A stretch of DNA of 7,803 nucleotides from JAWSUT01 sp033549345 (GTDB taxonomy: Bacteria > Bacillota > Dethiobacteria > Dethiobacterales > Dethiobacteraceae): positions 1 through 7,803 of the forward strand of contig JAWSUT010000055.1 of the NCBI GenBank assembly GCA_033549345.1, read 5' to 3'. Made by a program: the position numbers and the translations under genes. Below, piece by piece: positions 1 through 5,812 of this stretch; position 1 is the stretch's first letter; each line of letters starts with the position of its first letter. A model generated the notes under the pieces. The model made no database searches and had not been told where the DNA came from. It was given only the letters and a program-made list of their open reading frames with translations.

Positions 1-21
1 ATACAACTATTTTTTTGTTGA

Positions 22-59
22 GAAGCCTAGTGTTTATGGGCTTCAGAGCTTATTTTTTT
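22..59 (+). terminator. Possible weak terminator at the left edge
   Basis: A 6-bp stem (GAAGCC at 22-27, GGCTTC at 39-44) with an 11-base loop is followed, after an 8-base gap, by a run of seven T residues at 53-59. The gap is long for an intrinsic terminator. No rightward gene is visible in the window to which it could belong, so it would serve a gene to the left. A chance hairpin is about as likely. Confidence 0.2.
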
Positions 60-88
60 GGTGCGAAAGTTGAGTTACTTTATAAAAG

Positions 89-111
89 AAAAAACAGCTC
101 ATAACGAGCTG
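89..111 (-). terminator. Intrinsic terminator of the carbonic anhydrase gene
   Basis: Read on the minus strand, the stem CAGCTC/GAGCTG (plus positions 106-111 and 95-100, 5-base loop) is followed immediately by six T residues (plus-strand A run 89-94). It begins 5 bases after the stop codon of the carbonic anhydrase gene. That is the usual place and form of a Rho-independent terminator. Confidence 0.75.
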
Positions 112-115
112 CTTT

Positions 116-634
116 TTATCCCTGCTTTAGAGTCATTCTGTATTCCTGTGCGCGTTTTGCATACACGTCGGTCACCTTGCGAATCCGCTCTATTTCTTCA
201 GGCTTCAGTTCCCGTACAACGCGGGCGGGTGCTCCTACAGCCAGTGTGCCGGCAGGTATTTCTCCGCCTTCACGGACTACGGCACCTGCACCAACCAGGG
301 CATTTTCACCGACACGGGCACCGTCGAGAAGAGTGGCTCCCATACCAATCAGCGCTCCGTCGCCTACCGTACAACCGTGGAGAATGGCTTTATGCCCCAC
401 CAACACATAGTCACCGACGACAGTGGGAAACCCGGGGTCAACATGCACCACGCAATTGTCCTGAATGTTTGTGAACCTGCCGATTGTAATTTCATTGATG
501 TCACCCCGGACAACAGTATTAAACCAAATACTACTGCCTTCTGCAATTTTGACCCTGCCGATAATATGTACGCCCGGGGCAAGAAAGACATCCTCTGCAA
601 TCTCCGGCCTGAAATCCTTATACGTATATATCAA
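116..634 (-). CDS. Gamma carbonic anhydrase family protein (left-handed beta-helix)
   Basis: The 172-residue product has the hexapeptide-repeat pattern of a left-handed parallel beta-helix and is full length for the YrdA/PaaY/CamH-type gamma carbonic anhydrase family. These are cytosolic homotrimers that bind a metal (Zn or Fe) between subunits, and some interconvert CO2 and bicarbonate. The three metal-ligand histidines are visible as H64 (VVHVD), H81 (VGHKAI) and H86 (LHG). The supporting VVRGD (R43, D45) and NIQDN (Q58, D60) motifs are also present. The acidic loop of the archaeal Cam enzyme is absent, so this is the short CamH-like type, and many relatives have no proven activity. An in-frame GTG at 643 lies inside the ribosome binding site, so the TTG at 634 is preferred: GGAGGTG precedes it by six bases. 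The gene starts only 37 bases past the terminator of the next gene upstream. It therefore depends on read-through or on a promoter I cannot identify (a TAGAAT box lies at 657-662 on the minus strand, without a -35). Confidence 0.92.
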   Translation of the reverse strand: MIYTYKDFRPEIAEDVFLAPGVHIIGRVKIAEGSSIWFNTVVRGDINEITIGRFTNIQDNCVVHVDPGFPTVVGDYVLVGHKAILHGCTVGDGALIGMGATLLDGARVGENALVGAGAVVREGGEIPAGTLAVGAPARVVRELKPEEIERIRKVTDVYAKRAQEYRMTLKQG

Positions 635-640
635 ATATAT

Positions 641-647
641 CACCTCC
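641..647 (-). promoter_or_regulatory. Ribosome binding site that fixes a TTG start
   Basis: GGAGGTG on the minus strand lies six bases before TTG at 634. The alternative upstream GTG (643-641) forms the last bases of this site, so it cannot serve as the start. Confidence 0.8.
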
Positions 648-670
648 GCTACTCTATTCTAAACCGACAC

Positions 671-702
671 AAAAAAATCCTCCGTTACAACGGAGGATTT
701 TT
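671..702 (-). terminator. Bidirectional intrinsic terminator
   Basis: A perfect stem (676-685 with 690-699, loop TACA) contains TCCTCCGT/ACGGAGGA. It is flanked by seven A on the left and five T on the right, so it has a T tract when read on either strand. It starts 7 bases after the stop of the 54-residue membrane protein gene and would end that transcript. No rightward gene ends here. Confidence 0.85.
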
Positions 703-709
703 AGATTCT

Positions 710-874
710 TTATTCTTCTGCCATCTCGCGAGGCCAAGTACAAAAGCCCGCTCTGTCTTCTGCCACCTTACGATCAACACGCCGGGACGTATCCTGTGAC
801 ACCAGAACTCTCATGATCCAGGATATGCCCAGAAAGACTGACAGAAAGATTGCATATATTGGCCAGTTACCCAT
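710..874 (-). CDS. Small single-pass membrane protein, 54 residues, unknown function
   Basis: I do not recognise a family. The product begins MGNWPIYAIFLSVFLGIS, giving one hydrophobic segment at about residues 4-22. A charged, presumably cytosolic tail follows (VSQDTSRRVDRKVAEDR) and ends with a lone cysteine and a WPREMAEE terminus. The gene looks genuine because every control element is in place. A near-consensus promoter lies upstream, AGGGG precedes the ATG by seven bases, and a strong terminator follows directly after the stop. An in-frame ATG at 892 is rejected because the ribosome binding site lies downstream of it. The gene appears to be monocistronic, although terminator read-through could carry transcription into the carbonic anhydrase gene. 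Small membrane proteins of this shape often act as partners or regulators of larger complexes, but nothing here shows which one. Confidence 0.7.
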   Translation of the reverse strand: MGNWPIYAIFLSVFLGISWIMRVLVSQDTSRRVDRKVAEDRAGFCTWPREMAEE

Positions 875-911
875 TTGCACACCCCTTTTCACTAAGTATT
901 GTTAATTATTA

Positions 912-925
912 TGTCGTAACCGACA
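912..925. repeat. Short dyad in the 5' leader of the small membrane protein gene
   Basis: TGTCG (912-916) and CGACA (921-925) are inverted around TAAC. It lies downstream of the minus-strand promoter, so it could be an operator or a small hairpin in the leader RNA. Its half-sites resemble those of the dyad at 983-1002. Confidence 0.35.
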
Positions 926-960
926 ACCCCCATTGCCGGGACTACACCTAAATTACTATT

Positions 961-989
961 AGTATAAAATAGTACGGCTAAATTGTCAA
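961..989 (-). promoter_or_regulatory. Near-consensus sigma-A promoter for the 54-residue protein gene
   Basis: On the minus strand a perfect TTGACA (989-984) is followed by exactly 17 bases and then TATACT (966-961), which is five of six to the -10 consensus. The start of transcription would fall near 954, leaving a leader of about 80 bases before the ATG at 874. The dyad at 983-1002 overlaps the -35 box. Confidence 0.75.
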
Positions 990-1002
990 TATATTCTGAC
1001 AA
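983..1002. repeat. Inverted repeat overlapping a promoter -35, candidate operator
   Basis: TTGTCA (983-988) and TGACAA (997-1002) are perfect inverted arms with an 8-base AT-rich spacer. The left arm covers the -35 box of the minus-strand promoter, which is a typical place for a repressor. The spacing and bases do not fit the Rex, LexA or Fur sites I know, so the regulator is unidentified. Confidence 0.45.
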
Positions 1003-1100
1003 GTTAATTTAATAACTTTTATCAGTTAAGTGAGTAACATAACAAGCCGCTTTCTACCTGTGCTTTAAGCGTTTCAATCATCCTGTTTTGATCAACAAAC

Positions 1101-1130
1101 TTGACGTAAAATACCCCCTAAGTGTATGCT
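1101..1130 (+). promoter_or_regulatory. Probable promoter of the transporter gene
   Basis: TTGACG (1101-1106, five of six to consensus) and TATGCT (1125-1130, four of six) are separated by 18 bases. Transcription would start near 1137, giving a leader of about 95 bases. The palindrome TTGATCAA ends five bases before the -35. Confidence 0.5.
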
Positions 1131-1160
1131 TTTATAACAGCATCCTTTATGAGGTTAGTC

Positions 1161-1206
1161 ATGGCGAACTTTCTCTAAGAGACTATTTCTATGGAGTTCT
1201 CGCCGT
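1161..1206 (+). other. Possible folded leader upstream of the transporter gene
   Basis: GGCGAACT (1163-1170) can pair with AGTTCTCGCC (1195-1204) as two short helices separated by a 2-base bulge. An odd palindrome TCTCTAAGAGA (1172-1182) lies inside. The segment sits between the promoter and the ribosome binding site. I recognise no riboswitch class, and the pairing could be chance. Confidence 0.25.
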
Positions 1207-1231
1207 AAAAGAATAAATCAGGGGGAAGCAA

Positions 1232-2410
1232 ATGGACAAACGTCAGTTAAATAAAATGGTCCTCATTTTGGGAATTTTGGTTTTTTTGGTACAGGGCGAC
1301 AATTTTGCCGCGACTCCATTGTTAGTGGAAATCGCCCGGGATTTAAACCTCACAATCAGCAAGGCAGCCCTTTCTGTGTCAGCCTACATGCTGCCTTTTG
1401 GCTTGTTTACACTACTTTTTGGCCCATTATCCGACCGTTTCGGAAAAGCCAGAATTATCAACACAGCAGCGTTTGTAACAGCGGTATTTAGCGGATTAGG
1501 TGCGGTGGCGTTTAATCTCACATCATTAAGTATCTTCCGTGCAGTGAACGGTACATTTGCTGCGGCGATTATCCCGGTGACGCTGGCATTAATTGGGGAG
1601 AGTTTTGGTGACGACCCCAAGGTCATTCAGGGAGCACTGGGACGGGTTATGGGGCTGATGTTTCTCGGTGGTGCTGCGGCACCGGCAATCGTCGGTTTTG
1701 TTTCATATATTGGATCCTGGCGCTATGTCTATCTCATCTATGGAACGGCCGAATTACTGATGGCCGGTCTGATGCTTCTGATGCTTAAAAAAGGCCCTGT
1801 CAAGAAGAAGACCGCCGGCCTTGCAACCACCTACAGAGAGTTGTTCTGCACAAAGTATTTGGTCAATACGGTGCTAATTGTATTTTTGATTGGTTTTTCT
1901 GTTTATGGCAGTTTTACCTATGCCGGTAAATATATTGAATCGGTTACAGGATATAATATCCTGCTGGTGGGTCTGCTCCTTACCCTATTTGGTATCGCCA
2001 CCGTAATCGGCGGCTATAAAGTGGCCTCCATACGGCAGGCTCTCGGCAACAGGACCTTACTGTTAGCCGGCTTCCTTGGCCTTTTATTCTGGACACCGCT
2101 TGGCTTCGTCAAGAACCCCCTGCTGATCGCTCTGTCTCTGGCTGGATTCGGCTTCGGTTTTATTCTGATTCACCCCACGCTGGTTACAACCGCACAACTG
2201 CTCCGCCCCAGCCAAAGGGGTGCTGTCATGTCCCTCGTCTCCTTCAACCTGTTTGTGGGCGGAGGAATGGGCGTATACGTAAATGGCCTCCTGCTCCCCC
2301 ACTGGGGCTATGCGGCTATTTTTTCATCGGCCGGCATTTTACTGCTCATTGCCGGCGTGGCAGGGACAATGACCCTTAGCCGCATTCAGGCTTGCGCAAA
2401 CCAGGCTTGA
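1232..2410 (+). CDS. Major facilitator superfamily transporter (12 helices, DHA1-like)
   Basis: The 392-residue integral membrane protein has about 12 hydrophobic segments and a central cytosolic loop (residues 186-205, with LKKGPVKKK). This is the usual size and plan of proton-coupled drug or metabolite efflux MFS carriers. The loop between helices 2 and 3 holds motif A, GPLSDRFGKAR (64-74). Helix 4 carries the motif B arginine (R103) with G107. The fifth-helix region GGAAAPAIVGF followed by SWRYVY (about 146-167) matches the DHA1 pattern. An acidic residue in helix 1 (D23 in QGDNFAATP) may take part in coupling. AGGGGGA precedes the ATG by about six bases. The gene has its own promoter and no co-directional neighbour. 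It ends 21 bases from the convergent reductase gene with no terminator hairpin in the gap. The substrate cannot be read from the sequence. Confidence 0.92.
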   Translation: MDKRQLNKMVLILGILVFLVQGDNFAATPLLVEIARDLNLTISKAALSVSAYMLPFGLFTLLFGPLSDRFGKARIINTAAFVTAVFSGLGAVAFNLTSLSIFRAVNGTFAAAIIPVTLALIGESFGDDPKVIQGALGRVMGLMFLGGAAAPAIVGFVSYIGSWRYVYLIYGTAELLMAGLMLLMLKKGPVKKKTAGLATTYRELFCTKYLVNTVLIVFLIGFSVYGSFTYAGKYIESVTGYNILLVGLLLTLFGIATVIGGYKVASIRQALGNRTLLLAGFLGLLFWTPLGFVKNPLLIALSLAGFGFGFILIHPTLVTTAQLLRPSQRGAVMSLVSFNLFVGGGMGVYVNGLLLPHWGYAAIFSSAGILLLIAGVAGTMTLSRIQACANQA

Positions 2411-2431
2411 CACTAATTCCGGCATACTTGG

Positions 2432-4204
2432 TCAAAGAATCTCACCCGGTTGTGCCCTGTCAGGATTCTTATCACCCGTTTCGTTACTGTATATCTCTTG
2501 TCTCAACAGATCCTGGGGTTCTGTTTTGTGACTGTCGTATTCATAATCCTGGTTGTCCAAATTATTCTGGGCCTGCCTAGTAGCTTGATAATGCTTAATC
2601 CCTCCACTGAGAACTCTGACTGCCGAAAACCCCTTCTGTTTTAAAATACAGGAGGCAATATAAGCCCGCAAGCCAATCTGGCAGTAGATAATTATTTCTT
2701 TATCCCGCGGCAGTTCGTTTAGCCTGTTTCTCAACTCACCTAACGGAATATGAACTGACCCCTCAATTGAGCTAATTTCTCTTTCCTCAGCTGTGCCCAC
2801 ATCAAGTATCAATGAATTGGTCTGCTCCAGTTCATGCCAATGTGCTACAGCCAATTGACCGGATAAGTGATTTGCTGCAACGAACCCTGCTATATTAACA
2901 GGGTCTTTGGCTGAAGAATAAGGCGGCGCATAGGCAAGCTCCAGCTCCTGCAAATCATAAACAGATTTATTAAACCGAATTACCGCAGCCAAAACATCAA
3001 TTCTTTTATCGACTCCGTTATAACCGACAATTTGTGCTCCTAATATCGCCCCTGAAGAAGCATAGAGAAGCTTCATCGTCATAGGGAGAGCGCCCGGATA
3101 ATAACCGGCGTGGGATTTTGACTGCGTAATGGTGGACAGGTACTGTGTCTCCCGTCTTTGCAAACCTTTTTCATTATTTCCCGTTGCAGCAACAGTTAAA
3201 TCGAAAACTTTGGCGATAGCCGTTCCCTGAGTACCCTTATACTTCTCTTCAATTCCCGCGATATTATTTGCCGCAATCCTTCCCTGCTTATTCGCTGGAC
3301 CAGCCAGAGGTATGAGCGTACTTTCCCCTCCGACCAAATCCTTTACTTCAACAGCATCACCGATGGCAAAGATATGCGGGTCAGAAGTCCGGAAGCTTTC
3401 GTCAACCTTTATTCCGCCCCTGTCTCCCAACTGAAGTCCCGCCTCTTTGGCCAGTCCGACTTCCGGCTTTACTCCCACAGCCATGATCACCAAATCTGCG
3501 GGAATCCTTTTGCCGCTGGCCAGCACCGCTTCCAAGGATCCATCATTATCCTCAAAGGCCTGTACACCGTCTTTTAGATAAAGATGGACTCCCTTTGAAA
3601 GAATGTGCCCATGGACCAGAGATGCCATTTCATAGTCCAGTGGAGCAATCAGCTGGTCAATCATCTCCACAATGGCCACATTCATACCTAAATAATGCAG
3701 GTTTTCCGCCATCTCAATCCCAATAAAGCCCCCACCAATTACCACGGCTTTCTCCGGAGTGCAGTTATCAATATAGCCTTTTATGGCATCCACATCTGCC
3801 ATATTGCGCAGGGTAAATATACCGGGATTTTCAATCCCCGGTATAGGCGGCCTGATCGGGTTTGCCCCGGGAGAAAGGATAATATAATCATAACTCTCTT
3901 CATAAGTGGCCTCAGTTCTCAGGTCCTCTACTCTTACCTTTTTCTCGTCTCTGTTTAAACTAACAACTTCCTGCTTTAATCTGACATCAATATTATAATT
4001 GGCTTTCATCTTTTCCGGAGACTGCACCAAGAGCATTTCCCGTTCTTCAATAACGCCGCCAATATAATAAGGAAGCCCACAGTTGGCAAAGGAAATATAT
4101 TCTCCCCTCTCAAATATAATAATCTCTGCCTTTTCATCTAACCGTCTAAGTCTGGCTGCAGCAGTAGCCCCTCCGGCCACCCCGCCGATAATTAAGGTTT
4201 TCAT
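2432..4204 (-). CDS. FAD-dependent CoA-disulfide/persulfide reductase with C-terminal rhodanese domain
   Basis: The 590-residue cytosolic flavoprotein belongs to the CoA-disulfide reductase group of the pyridine nucleotide-disulfide oxidoreductases. These use NAD(P)H to reduce CoA disulfide, CoA persulfide or polysulfide. Visible parts are the N-terminal FAD motif GGVAGG (7-12) and the single redox cysteine C42 in SFANCGLPYYIGG. The NAD(P)H-binding GGGFIG (157-162) and the second FAD motif FAIGDA (D283) follow. The dimerisation domain carries the conserved AYAPPYSSAKDP (424-435), whose tyrosine contributes to the partner active site. A rhodanese domain occupies about 460-540 with active-loop C508 (CQIGLR). 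The usual LDVR of rhodaneses reads LDVG here. Residues 546-590 form a polar tail beyond the normal end of this two-domain type. GGGAGGT sits just before the ATG. The fusion points to handling of persulfide sulfur and thiol redox balance. A terminator-like hairpin and a short ORF precede it and may control it. Confidence 0.93.
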   Translation of the reverse strand: MKTLIIGGVAGGATAAARLRRLDEKAEIIIFERGEYISFANCGLPYYIGGVIEEREMLLVQSPEKMKANYNIDVRLKQEVVSLNRDEKKVRVEDLRTEATYEESYDYIILSPGANPIRPPIPGIENPGIFTLRNMADVDAIKGYIDNCTPEKAVVIGGGFIGIEMAENLHYLGMNVAIVEMIDQLIAPLDYEMASLVHGHILSKGVHLYLKDGVQAFEDNDGSLEAVLASGKRIPADLVIMAVGVKPEVGLAKEAGLQLGDRGGIKVDESFRTSDPHIFAIGDAVEVKDLVGGESTLIPLAGPANKQGRIAANNIAGIEEKYKGTQGTAIAKVFDLTVAATGNNEKGLQRRETQYLSTITQSKSHAGYYPGALPMTMKLLYASSGAILGAQIVGYNGVDKRIDVLAAVIRFNKSVYDLQELELAYAPPYSSAKDPVNIAGFVAANHLSGQLAVAHWHELEQTNSLILDVGTAEEREISSIEGSVHIPLGELRNRLNELPRDKEIIIYCQIGLRAYIASCILKQKGFSAVRVLSGGIKHYQATRQAQNNLDNQDYEYDSHKTEPQDLLRQEIYSNETGDKNPDRAQPGEIL

Positions 4205-4249
4205 AGTTACCTCCCGGGATAAAGAGTAAATATGTATTGAAAAACAAAA

Positions 4250-4405
4250 CTAAGTAAGCAGCCCGTTTTTGGGCTGCTTACCTGTTTTTATATATTCCAC
4301 ATTCTCAATTGCCTTTATACAAGGACTGACTCGCAGGCAAAAGACGCTAACCTTAAATATACACATAACCACTGGTGAATAAATTGCGGCATACCTTTTT
4401 ACCAT
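4250..4405 (-). CDS. Small ORF, 51 residues, possible leader peptide of the reductase gene
   Basis: I do not recognise this product. It begins MVKRYAAIYSPVVMCIF and is mildly hydrophobic and basic, with three cysteines at residues 15, 23 and 29. It ends KTGKQPKNGLLT. The ATG is preceded by AAGGAG at an 8-base distance, a good ribosome binding site that is the main support for translation. The last codons run through both arms of the hairpin at 4254-4281, and the TAG lies two bases beyond it. A ribosome reaching the stop would therefore melt the hairpin. The ORF lies 45 bases upstream of the reductase gene on the same strand. It could be a regulatory leader peptide, a genuine small protein, or a remnant of a longer gene. 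A weak promoter (TTGACT, then TTAGTA) is the best candidate upstream. Confidence 0.4.
   Translation of the reverse strand: MVKRYAAIYSPVVMCIFKVSVFCLRVSPCIKAIENVEYIKTGKQPKNGLLT
4254..4281 (-). terminator. 11-bp hairpin upstream of the reductase gene: terminator or attenuator
   Basis: GTAAGCAGCCC and GGGCTGCTTAC pair perfectly around a 6-base loop. On the minus strand the hairpin is followed by TTAGTTTTGTTTTT, an interrupted T-rich tract. It lies 49 bases before the reductase ATG, so it would end any transcript entering from the right before it reaches that gene. On the plus strand it is followed by CTGTTTTTATAT and could also end antisense transcription. Its overlap with the end of the 51-codon ORF suggests attenuation rather than simple termination. 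Confidence 0.65.
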
Positions 4406-4579
4406 TTTACCCTCTCCTTAATTCGGTACTAAACAACTATCTGTCTAACAGTCAATAAAATCATACTGGGCAATGTAACAATACCCATGTACCATATGCC
4501 CACCGGTCGCATTACTGTATAAGGATTTTATTTTAGCAGAAGATAAACCCAGAATATCCTGGATAACCTGAGGTGAGCT

Positions 4580-5812
4580 ATGTACAGAATATTTAGCTGG
4601 AAAAAGCGCAGCCGGGAACAACAAATCGATATCACAACGACACAGGACCACCCACCGGCAACTTATTATAGTAACAGTACAGATGCCTCATGCAAAACGA
4701 TTATGGATGTTGCCCCCCGCGAGACGGAACGGCCAATCAGGGGATACAAAAAGCGTTTCTTTGAATGCCTTGACTATAATGTATCGTTAATCAAAGAAAG
4801 GCTGCCGAGTGAGAGCCTTATACTGGAAGAATTTACAGTAGGCAGCCTTAGTCCGAAAAAAATAGTGATCGCATACATAGAAGGCCGTGTTAACCCGGGT
4901 ATCGTTAAAGAGGTAAGAAACCGGATTCATGCCATCAGAGCGGAGACTCTACTTGACAGCAGTTATCTGGAAAGAAACATTGAAAACTCAAATCTTAGCC
5001 CGTTTCCCCAGGTTGAAATTACGCTGCGTCCCGATTTAACGGAAGCAGCCTTGATTCAGGGACGCGTTGCTGCCCTTTTGGACGGCAGTCCGGAAGTTCT
5101 GCTGGCGCCCACCACATTCTTTGATTTAATGGACACACCGGAGGATGCATACAGCCGCTGGTTTTTGGCAGCCAACTTTTTCCGCATTGCCCGGTATATC
5201 ATGTTTATTATGGCAGTATCTCTGCCTGCTTTTTATATTGCCCTAACATCGCACCACCCCGAGATGCTGCCGACCCGACTGGCGATCCTTATTGCCGCCA
5301 GCGCAGAGGGCTCTCCTTTTCCGGTATATTTCGAAGCATTTGTGATGATGGGGGTTGTGGAAGCCGTCCGCCTAATATTAATCCGGATTCCCAACCAGAT
5401 CGGTTCTGCAATCACCATTTTTTCCGGAATTGTCCTGGTGGGCGCGGGAATCAGGTCCAACATCTTTGGTGAGATTATCGTCATGATTGTAACACTTACT
5501 GCAATCGTTTCATTTTCCATCCCTAACTTCGACTTACGCTCTGCGATACGAATCATCCAGTTTTTCACCATGATTATGACGGCTCTGTTTGGCATGTTTG
5601 GTTTTGCCGTAGCGTTTTTTTACATTGGGATCCATCTTGTCACCTTAAAATCGTTTGGTATCCCGTACATGACACCACTGGCTCCGGCAGAGGCCAGCGG
5701 CTGGGGGCACACCCTCTTACGTGATAATACCGTTGTGATGGCTCAGGATGAATCCTACCAACCGGTGCCCAGAGCGGATTTCGCAGAAGAAACAGGTGAA
5801 GATGATGAATAG
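4580..5812 (+). CDS. Spore germination protein, GerA family A subunit, lacking the first N-terminal subdomain
   Basis: This is the A subunit of a germinant receptor. With the B permease and C lipoprotein it forms a complex in the inner spore membrane that triggers germination. The 410-residue product lines up with the family from about residue 47 onward (RETERPIRGYKKRF, matching the usual E..iRGp.eGF segment). It continues through EITLRPDLTEAALIQGR (146-162) to the membrane domain with about five helices (205-360), including SHHPEMLPTRL (224-234) and SFGIPYMTPLAP (358-369). Known A subunits are about 480-520 residues long. The first of their two soluble N-terminal subdomains is missing here and is replaced by about 45 polar residues. 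An in-frame TGA lies four bases before the ATG, so the frame does not extend upstream. GAGGTGA supports this start. It is the first gene of the operon, with 174 bases of leader region and no clear sporulation promoter. The canonical R-E-G-V-P-F-P loop reads AEGSPFP. Confidence 0.9.
   Translation: MYRIFSWKKRSREQQIDITTTQDHPPATYYSNSTDASCKTIMDVAPRETERPIRGYKKRFFECLDYNVSLIKERLPSESLILEEFTVGSLSPKKIVIAYIEGRVNPGIVKEVRNRIHAIRAETLLDSSYLERNIENSNLSPFPQVEITLRPDLTEAALIQGRVAALLDGSPEVLLAPTTFFDLMDTPEDAYSRWFLAANFFRIARYIMFIMAVSLPAFYIALTSHHPEMLPTRLAILIAASAEGSPFPVYFEAFVMMGVVEAVRLILIRIPNQIGSAITIFSGIVLVGAGIRSNIFGEIIVMIVTLTAIVSFSIPNFDLRSAIRIIQFFTMIMTALFGMFGFAVAFFYIGIHLVTLKSFGIPYMTPLAPAEASGWGHTLLRDNTVVMAQDESYQPVPRADFAEETGEDDE
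5794..5799 (+). promoter_or_regulatory. Ribosome binding site for the GerB gene, inside the GerA coding end
   Basis: AGGTGA lies within the final codons of the upstream gene. It is six bases (from AGGTG) before ATG 5805 but only three before ATG 5802, so 5805 is the better start. The further upstream ATG at 5748 has no such site and would add 19 polar residues overlapping the GerA gene. Confidence 0.65.

Larger units (their letters stand above)
875..1231. other. Divergent intergenic region (357 bases) with two promoters and dyads
   Basis: This AT-rich spacer separates the leftward small membrane protein gene from the rightward transporter gene. It holds the minus-strand promoter (961-989), the plus-strand promoter (1101-1130) and dyads at 912-925 and 983-1002. 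An 8-base palindrome TTGATCAA lies at 1088-1095, just upstream of the transporter -35, and a foldable leader is at 1161-1206. I see no convincing ORF or structured RNA of a class I can name. Confidence 0.6.

Noticed and set aside
106..117. Twelve bases GAGCTGCTTTTT shared between the left terminator and the right edge (7791-7802), as terminal repeats of an element
   Set aside because: The match is short and in direct orientation. One copy is a terminator arm and the other lies in a possible coding tail, so chance explains it.
641..643. GTG at 643 as the carbonic anhydrase start
   Set aside because: It is part of the GGAGGTG ribosome binding site, so the TTG at 634 is the usable start.
58..799. 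Plus-strand frames (58-474, 177-410, 377-799, 465-662) opposite the carbonic anhydrase gene
   Set aside because: They are antisense shadows of a clearly recognisable gene. Their products are low-complexity or rich in Arg, Pro and His, and none has a ribosome site.
4462..4468. CATACTG as a sigma-G -10 box for the germination operon
   Set aside because: It matches six of seven bases of the CATACTA consensus, but no TGAATA-like -35 lies 17-18 bases upstream. A perfect TGAATA at 4376-4381 has no -10 at the right distance either.
4445..4651. A 68-codon minus-strand frame crossing the GerA start
   Set aside because: It overlaps the well supported start of the GerA gene and has no convincing ribosome site. 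Its composition (many Cys, Tyr and His) is not like the neighbouring proteins.
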